A stretch of 10,982 bases of DNA from NCBI RefSeq assembly GCF_014859565.1, contig NZ_JACUUA010000119.1, positions 1-10,982 of the forward strand. Direction: 5' to 3'. Each line of letters starts with the position of its first letter. Position 1 is the stretch's first letter. Under the pieces are notes generated by a model. It saw only the letters and a program-made list of their open reading frames with translations, was not told the origin of the DNA and searched no databases. The translations under genes were made by a program, and so were the position numbers. The stretch is from Marinospirillum sp. GTDB lineage: Bacteria; Pseudomonadota; Gammaproteobacteria; Pseudomonadales; Halomonadaceae. This document shows positions 6,134 through 10,982 of this stretch, in pieces.

Positions 6134-9100
6134 TTAATTTTTTTTGAGTAGTGCCAGCCAAGGCTGTAGCTCGGGATTATCCTCTTCAATCAACCATGTT
6201 ACTGCCTGCGGAGAGCTGCTGCTAATCAACTCAATAAGGTCGCTGTCAGCAACCAGCCAGTGGTCGATAATGTGCTGATAGGGTTGCCACTGCTGCCATT
6301 CCTGTTCACTGGCAATAACAAGATGATACTGCAGCAGATCTGGCAGCAGCTCTTTAGTGGCCGCAAGGCTATGGATGATATTATCTGGTTTTCCGGTTAA
6401 CAACAGGTGATCAGGGGCTGCTCTGCCTAATTCTGCAGGGCTTATGGGTGGGGTCTCAGTGCTCGCCAGGTAGCTGTAGTGCATTTCTGAAATCACTTCT
6501 TTATGGATCAGATTTTTAATCTGCCCGGAAATAAAAGTCATCGCTGTAGCTTGCTCCCGAGTCATATCCAGATTACAGAAGAGTACGCGGGTGCGCTGTT
6601 GGTAAGCTGGATGCCAGGGGCCAGATAACAGGTTGTCCGGCTCGTTGCCTGCGCCCCGGAGTGCCAGGTTCGGGTTATAGGCTGGATCATTACATAAGAG
6701 TTTAAACCAGCGCTGGCGGAAAGCGACCTGCTCTTTGCGACTGCTGGCAGCTTGTTCCAGAACACCACGGCTACCTAAAGCAAAAGTTACTTCAGGTGTC
6801 CAGATCAGTTTTTTACCATTCAAGCAAAAACGAAGTAGCAGATCATTCATCGAGAGTAGGCTGTGGTACTCAGGGTCAAGGCCCTCTTGTGCAAGGTATT
6901 CTGCTCTTTTAATGGCTAAAAAAGCTGGATTCAGCGAGTTAAAGCTCTGAGTGCACCAGGCGCGTTGCAAACCCGGTAACTCTTGCTCCAGAAAGAACCC
7001 ACGGTAAAGGTCGCCGATTAAACCATCTTTACCAAGAATCTGACCGGCACTTTTCAGGCGAGCCAGTGTATCCACCAAACGCGGGCCTGCTGCGGCAACA
7101 TCCTGGCGTGATAACTGATCCAGCAACGGCTCGAGCCACTGATCATGTGCGGCACGTATATCGGGGTAGGTAAGAATAAACACTTCAGCTGAGGTCTGCT
7201 CAACTAACTGCTGCCAGGCTTTTGCTACCCCATGCCAACCACCACTCAGTTGAATGGTTTGCGTGGTGGTGAATTGAACATCATGGTGGGCAAGCCAGTT
7301 CTGCACCTGCTCGGATGAATAGGGTGATCCAATAGTTAGTTGTAGCCGCTCATCCCAGTGTTCTTTAAAAGTCAGCAGGCAGCGCAGCAGGTGTTCGTCC
7401 AGGTGAGACGTTGCCAGCAGTAAATCCACCTGCTGTATTGGCGCATTAGTATAAAATTGACAATTGTAAATGCCCGCGTGCAAGCCGGGTTTTATGCTTG
7501 CATGAGTAAAGCCCAGTCTTTGTAGATGTTGCGAACGAATGTAGCTGCCAGCTTCTTCAAAATCTGTGTGACTTTGCAGCGCATCGGTAAAGGTGCCACG
7601 GTAGTTACAGATAAAAGGTACATGACCAATGGCCGGTAGTGTCATACGCTCTGCCAGCCTGAAAGCCAGATCTTCGTTCTGACGATAACCACAGGCGGTG
7701 TACCCCCCAAGGGCTTGCCAGGCATCTTTGCGGAAGGTGATGCAACGATTGACATAATCAGTTGAACGTAACAGATCAAGGTTAAAGTCAGGTTTAAAAA
7801 TCGGTGAGGCTAATTCGTGGTTGGTACGTGTCTGGTCATCCACTGATTGATTCAGGGTCGCCTCTTTCATCAGTGCTTCATCAGTGTATATAGCCATCCA
7901 TTCAGGATTAAGGTTAATGTAGTCAGCAAAATGGAAAAGAGCCTGAGGATGAAGCTCATCGCCCGGCCAGATTTGCAGTATCCAGTCTGCTTCCACTGCT
8001 GAGCACACTTCGTTGATATCTATAAATGGATTGCTTGATTCAATCCATTGGAGCTTATTGTTATCTGCCGCAAAGGCTTCTGGAGCTGGCTCAGTGGAAA
8101 TAATGGATACACCAAAGTGACTATAAATCTGTGTCTCCAGGCTTTCCAGCGTATTTGCAAGAGCAGAAAACAGGGTTTTATCCAGCACCAGCACCAGATG
8201 AAAAACCGGATGTTGCTGCCATTGCAAGTAGCGCTCTCCCATTAACTGGCCGGTCAGCTCTGTGGGCTTGGTTCTTTCACGCCAGGTTTTGTAAGCATCA
8301 CTGCGCACAAATCGTGAATCTGTACCTCGCAGGTTAAGCTGATCATAAAAGTTTTCATCCTGACGTGTTTGCTCTGCTAACGAAGGCTCGCCGATAACAT
8401 CGAGCAAAAGAGCAGTGGCCTGGCGTGTTGCATCCAGTGCCTGAGTCGCCTCAACATAAGCCGTGTTTTCAAAAGCCTGGTCAGCCAGGGTTTCACGCTT
8501 TTCTTCGTTCTTGCAGAGGTTAAGCAAGTCATCAGGTAGTGTGGTTGGTGTAGCCTGGATGACTCCGTCATTAGCAGCAAAGCACAGGCCCCCTAAAAAA
8601 ACCTGACGGGCAATCAGCTCTATCGTTGCCTTGCCCATGGCCATGCTTTCCACGGCAATGCTGGAGCCCGGAGAAACCGTGATGTCAGAAAAAAGCACTA
8701 CTTTTTCCGGACGATCAAAGATATAGGCCAGATTTTTCTCAATGCCGAGCTTTCGTGCTTTGTTCATCACCTGCTCATAGCTGAACTGGTTGCCCGTTGG
8801 TCGATCTTTAATAATAAAAAAGAGTGTACTATCACAGTTCTTGTAAGCATGTTGGCAAGCAGTCAGAAATGCATCCAGGGTTCTTTCGTAGGTTTCCGGA
8901 TCAGAGGTTGCGTTTTCATTTACTGCATAGGTGGTAAAAAAACTGATAATCAGTGCATCTTCTGGTGGGCTTAAGGTCGTAGCGAGCTGCTCAATATCTG
9001 GTAAGTCCAAAGATCGGTAGGTATCCCAGTTAACCATGCCGGTAGTGTGGCGTTGTCCTTTGCCAGTACACAGGTCATCAAGGACTTCGTTGCAACGATC

Positions 9101-9649
9101 ACTGGCTAAAGTGATGTGATCCGATAAAAAATGCCGGATTGAACCGAGATTACGGGCTATGTAGGGGCTATGGCAGAAGTGGATGACAGGCACGTTGCGT
9201 GCTTTTGCCCACTGCACCAGAGTAGCCTCATGAATCAGGTATTCCTGATTTACGATTAAGGCACGTATATCCAGCTCATCATTCAGTTTATCGAGCCCTT
9301 CGTACAGGCTAATTATTTTCTCTGTTCTTGAGGTGGCTGCTGAAATGAACTGACTGGTTAAATCTGTTGTAAGACCTTGCTGCTCAAACCAGGTTTTAAG
9401 CTGCGGTGCTTGCTGACTCAGTGATGTTTGAGCCTCTTTTACTTTAGCTTTAATAGAGTCTTTTTCTTCAGTTTCTTGCAGTTGGTCTTCGATGATATGG
9501 GTGGTTGCACCAAACTGATTGCCCAGACGCTGAGTTGTTGCAGCAAAGAGGCGCGGCGTGATCAGATCAAGCTTTTGTCTTTCCAGCAGGGTGTGTAACA
9601 AGGTGGCCTGGCGATCCAGCAAGGTGGTAATAATGGCTTGAGTTTTCAT
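6134..9649 (-). CDS. Large multi-domain glycosyltransferase, putative flagellin glycosyltransferase
   Basis: Predicted cytoplasmic enzyme of 1171 residues with no signal peptide or membrane segment. Residues about 1-420 look like a GT-B or CDP-glycerol-phosphotransferase-type fold (VIHFCHSPYIARN 155-167, SPGSSIAVESMAMGKATIE 326-344). Residues about 480-730 are a GT2 (GT-A) module, with WPGDELHPQAL at 561-571, IFKPDFNLDLL at 617-627 and NED at 658-660. Residues about 740-1005 are a second GT2-like module (WLEPLLDQLSRQDVAAAGPRLV from 838, WTPE at 950, YNPNL near 991-995). Its usual NND-type metal motif reads TYPDIRA and its late His motif is missing, so it may be inactive. Residues about 1015-1171 are unassigned. 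ATG at 9647-9649 is 8 bases after the upstream gene, with AAGG at the stop codon. Position between CMP-sugar genes and flagellin suggests transfer of a nonulosonic sugar. Donor and acceptor are inferred; lipopolysaccharide or capsule is the alternative. Confidence 0.85.
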   Translation of the reverse strand: MKTQAIITTLLDRQATLLHTLLERQKLDLITPRLFAATTQRLGNQFGATTHIIEDQLQETEEKDSIKAKVKEAQTSLSQQAPQLKTWFEQQGLTTDLTSQFISAATSRTEKIISLYEGLDKLNDELDIRALIVNQEYLIHEATLVQWAKARNVPVIHFCHSPYIARNLGSIRHFLSDHITLASDRCNEVLDDLCTGKGQRHTTGMVNWDTYRSLDLPDIEQLATTLSPPEDALIISFFTTYAVNENATSDPETYERTLDAFLTACQHAYKNCDSTLFFIIKDRPTGNQFSYEQVMNKARKLGIEKNLAYIFDRPEKVVLFSDITVSPGSSIAVESMAMGKATIELIARQVFLGGLCFAANDGVIQATPTTLPDDLLNLCKNEEKRETLADQAFENTAYVEATQALDATRQATALLLDVIGEPSLAEQTRQDENFYDQLNLRGTDSRFVRSDAYKTWRERTKPTELTGQLMGERYLQWQQHPVFHLVLVLDKTLFSALANTLESLETQIYSHFGVSIISTEPAPEAFAADNNKLQWIESSNPFIDINEVCSAVEADWILQIWPGDELHPQALFHFADYINLNPEWMAIYTDEALMKEATLNQSVDDQTRTNHELASPIFKPDFNLDLLRSTDYVNRCITFRKDAWQALGGYTACGYRQNEDLAFRLAERMTLPAIGHVPFICNYRGTFTDALQSHTDFEEAGSYIRSQHLQRLGFTHASIKPGLHAGIYNCQFYTNAPIQQVDLLLATSHLDEHLLRCLLTFKEHWDERLQLTIGSPYSSEQVQNWLAHHDVQFTTTQTIQLSGGWHGVAKAWQQLVEQTSAEVFILTYPDIRAAHDQWLEPLLDQLSRQDVAAAGPRLVDTLARLKSAGQILGKDGLIGDLYRGFFLEQELPGLQRAWCTQSFNSLNPAFLAIKRAEYLAQEGLDPEYHSLLSMNDLLLRFCLNGKKLIWTPEVTFALGSRGVLEQAASSRKEQVAFRQRWFKLLCNDPAYNPNLALRGAGNEPDNLLSGPWHPAYQQRTRVLFCNLDMTREQATAMTFISGQIKNLIHKEVISEMHYSYLASTETPPISPAELGRAAPDHLLLTGKPDNIIHSLAATKELLPDLLQYHLVIASEQEWQQWQPYQHIIDHWLVADSDLIELISSSSPQAVTWLIEEDNPELQPWLALLKKN

Positions 9650-9657
9650 AAACAGCC

Positions 9658-10170
9658 TTAACGTAAGCGTTTAACAGTAGGGTTCAGGGTTGCTGAGATT
9701 TTCCGGAATAGCTCTGCACGAAGCGGCGTATAAACTGGAATACCTTTATATTGCAGGGTTTCTGCTTCAAAAGCTTCCAGCCAGCGATCCACCAGAAAAC
9801 CTTTTTTTCTGTCCAGCAGGCTGTCTCTGTACCAGTCAAGTAAAATCTGTTTTTGCTGCTCATTCAAACTGGTTAAAAGCCATTCTTGCAGCTTTGGTTC
9901 AGCTAATTCAAAAAGCCGCAGAATAAACTGGGATGGATAAAGGTGCTCAAAGTGATACTCTAATAAACCTTTAATATCAGGAAGTACTTCAATGTGTTGA
10001 TTAGAGTGGTAAGCAGGTGCAATACGTTCCTTCCAGTCTTGCATAAAAAGCTGGAATGGCTGATCCACTTCCAGCCAGGTCATTAAGCGCTTCCAGGCGT
10101 TAGGTCCACAAAAAGTTTTACTTCCAACCAGGCGTGCAAAATCATCTGAGGCATAGTTCGGGACGGTCAT
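9658..10170 (-). CDS. Hypothetical protein, 170 residues, in sugar-modification operon
   Basis: I do not recognise a family. It is probably cytoplasmic: no signal peptide or membrane helix, and a largely helical, charged composition rich in Trp, Leu, Glu and Lys. Visible features are FCGPNAWKRLMTWLEV near residues 20-35, AYHSNQHIEVLPDIKGLLEYHFEHLYPSQFI near 53-83, DWYRDSLLDRKKGFLVDRWLEAFEAE near 112-137, and a basic C-terminus KRLR. Its start overlaps the stop of the CMP-sugar synthetase gene as ATGA, and its stop is 8 bases before the glycosyltransferase start, so it is almost certainly co-translated with both. It could be a partner of the glycosyltransferase or a sugar-modifying enzyme, but nothing in the sequence identifies a catalytic site. 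Confidence 0.85.
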   Translation of the reverse strand: MTVPNYASDDFARLVGSKTFCGPNAWKRLMTWLEVDQPFQLFMQDWKERIAPAYHSNQHIEVLPDIKGLLEYHFEHLYPSQFILRLFELAEPKLQEWLLTSLNEQQKQILLDWYRDSLLDRKKGFLVDRWLEAFEAETLQYKGIPVYTPLRAELFRKISATLNPTVKRLR

Positions 10171-10886
10171 TGTTCATCCTTATAAAGTGTCTTATGTTGC
10201 ATAAGTGTCTGGCAAAATAAAAAATCAAGCTCAGTGTCAATGTCTACTGAATTTTCCTGACCCATGACCAGTGCATAGCTATTCGGCATAAAAAAGCTCT
10301 TGTGCTGCAGTAATAAGGGAGTTTTAGCCAGATAAAATGCACCGTTTATACGGTAATGGGTTGGCAGCTCTTGGCTTCGCTGCCCAAGAATTTCTTTGCT
10401 GATGAAGTTATCCATCTTGCACTGATCATCCAGTGTATTACACCACTGAACTGGGTGATCAACGGGGCAAACACTGATGATACTGTCAGTATCTTTTTCT
10501 TCCATTAATGCCAGCCCTTTGTCTATATCTGCAGTGCTTCTTAGTGGTGAGGTCGGTTGCAGTAACAGTGTTTGCTCTGGGTAAACCTGCTGGTCATGCA
10601 GATGTTGCAGTGCGTGCTCTAACACGGAGTAGGTGCTGGCAGTATCAGTAGCCAGCTCCTTAGGCCGTAACAGTGTCATACACCCTAATTGATCCGCTAG
10701 CTTAAGCAGGTTTTGGTCATCACTGGTGACCAGGACACGATCAATTTTTTCAGAGGCTAATGCAGCGTCTAATGTCCACTGAATCAGGGGCTTACCCTGG
10801 AGTGGCAGAAGGTTCTTGCCCGGTAATCGCTTGCTGCCTGCTCTTGCAGGAACAATAGCCAGTGTTTTCAATGTGAAGTCAGGCAT
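10167..10886 (-). CDS. CMP-nonulosonate synthetase (NeuA/LegF/PseF-type cytidylyltransferase)
   Basis: Activates a nonulosonic acid (sialic, legionaminic or pseudaminic type) with CTP to give the CMP-sugar donor and pyrophosphate, in the cytoplasm. The 239 residues match the family. The nucleotide-binding VPARAGSKRLPGKN motif is at 12-25, LVTSDD at 52-57, LLQPTSPLR at 108-116, RINGAFYL at 179-186 and SVDIDTELDF at 213-222. I chose ATG 10884-10886 because translation then starts IVPARAGSK after about ten residues. It also overlaps the stop of the preceding gene by eight bases (ATGCCTGA), which suggests coupled translation. A start 18 bases upstream is open but less likely. A neighbouring sugar-nucleotidyltransferase tail, as in legionaminate clusters with PtmE, makes a LegF/PtmB role plausible. 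The exact sugar cannot be read from this gene. Confidence 0.93.
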   Translation of the reverse strand: MPDFTLKTLAIVPARAGSKRLPGKNLLPLQGKPLIQWTLDAALASEKIDRVLVTSDDQNLLKLADQLGCMTLLRPKELATDTASTYSVLEHALQHLHDQQVYPEQTLLLQPTSPLRSTADIDKGLALMEEKDTDSIISVCPVDHPVQWCNTLDDQCKMDNFISKEILGQRSQELPTHYRINGAFYLAKTPLLLQHKSFFMPNSYALVMGQENSVDIDTELDFLFCQTLMQHKTLYKDEQ

Positions 10887-10982
10887 TAAACAACTCGCTG
10901 ACATCAGTTTGTGCTTGATTGAAGTCGTCCATGCGACCTATATCCAGCCAGTAGTCTTTCAGTGAGTAGATGTTAACACCGC
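10879..10982 (-). CDS. Sugar-phosphate nucleotidyltransferase, C-terminal end (partial)
   Basis: Only the last 34 residues and stop are present; the gene continues beyond the window edge. The tail contains YSLKDYWLDIGRMDDFNQAQTD, the typical C-terminal signature of NTP-transferase enzymes such as mannose-1-phosphate guanylyltransferase-like proteins and PtmE. PtmE makes GDP-glucosamine for legionaminic acid in Campylobacter. Its TGA (10879-10881) lies inside the start of the CMP-sugar synthetase gene, so the two form one operon. The PtmE-like role is an inference from context. Confidence 0.8.
   Translation of the reverse strand, partial: GVNIYSLKDYWLDIGRMDDFNQAQTDVSELFNA

Noticed and set aside
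10887..10904. Longer start for the CMP-sugar synthetase at 10904
   Set aside because: It adds six residues of no family resemblance and lengthens the overlap with the preceding gene. The internal ATG gives the usual short lead-in to the VPARAGSK motif.

Overview
The window reads as the late flagellar-filament region of a motile Gram-negative bacterium, most likely a gammaproteobacterium. Marine Oceanospirillales-type groups would fit, but the genus is a guess. The evidence is the flagellin - flaG - fliD - fliS order, sigma28 and sigma54 promoters side by side, and a nonulosonate-type sugar cluster next to a flagellin gene. Every gene is on the minus strand, so transcription runs from high to low coordinates. 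There is no gene-free stretch longer than about 300 bases and I see no tRNA, rRNA, CRISPR array or insertion sequence.

Sugar-modification block (10982 to 6134). It opens with the C-terminal tail of a sugar-phosphate nucleotidyltransferase. An overlapping NeuA/LegF-type CMP-sugar synthetase follows, then a 170-residue protein I do not recognise (ATGA overlap), then a 1171-residue glycosyltransferase. The large enzyme has a GT-B-like N-terminal part, two GT2-like modules and an unassigned C-terminal part. The tight overlaps point to one operon. The position directly upstream of a flagellin suggests it activates an acidic nonulosonic sugar and puts it on flagellin.

Filament block (6133 to 1). 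Flagellin 1 (4927-6045) has a near-perfect sigma28 promoter. Its 3' region has two small hairpins and then a strong intrinsic terminator. Beyond the terminator lies a flagellin lysine-N-methylase gene (fliB) split by a one-base frameshift. A second sigma28 promoter precedes flaG - fliD - fliS, and a hairpin with a short U tract sits between fliD and fliS. A sigma54 -24/-12 promoter begins at the base after the fliS stop codon and drives flagellin 2 (8-1117) through a leader of about 125 bases.

How the parts fit. Two flagellin paralogs share nearly identical terminal domains but differ in promoter class and in the chemistry of the central domain. Flagellin 1 has 13 lysines and no arginine in its centre. 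Flagellin 2 has 2 lysines and 5 arginines. The lysine-rich paralog is the one beside fliB, which suggests it was the methylation substrate. The most interesting points are this lysine/arginine contrast, the broken fliB, the sigma28/sigma54 split, and the unusual glycosyltransferase with its unknown partner.
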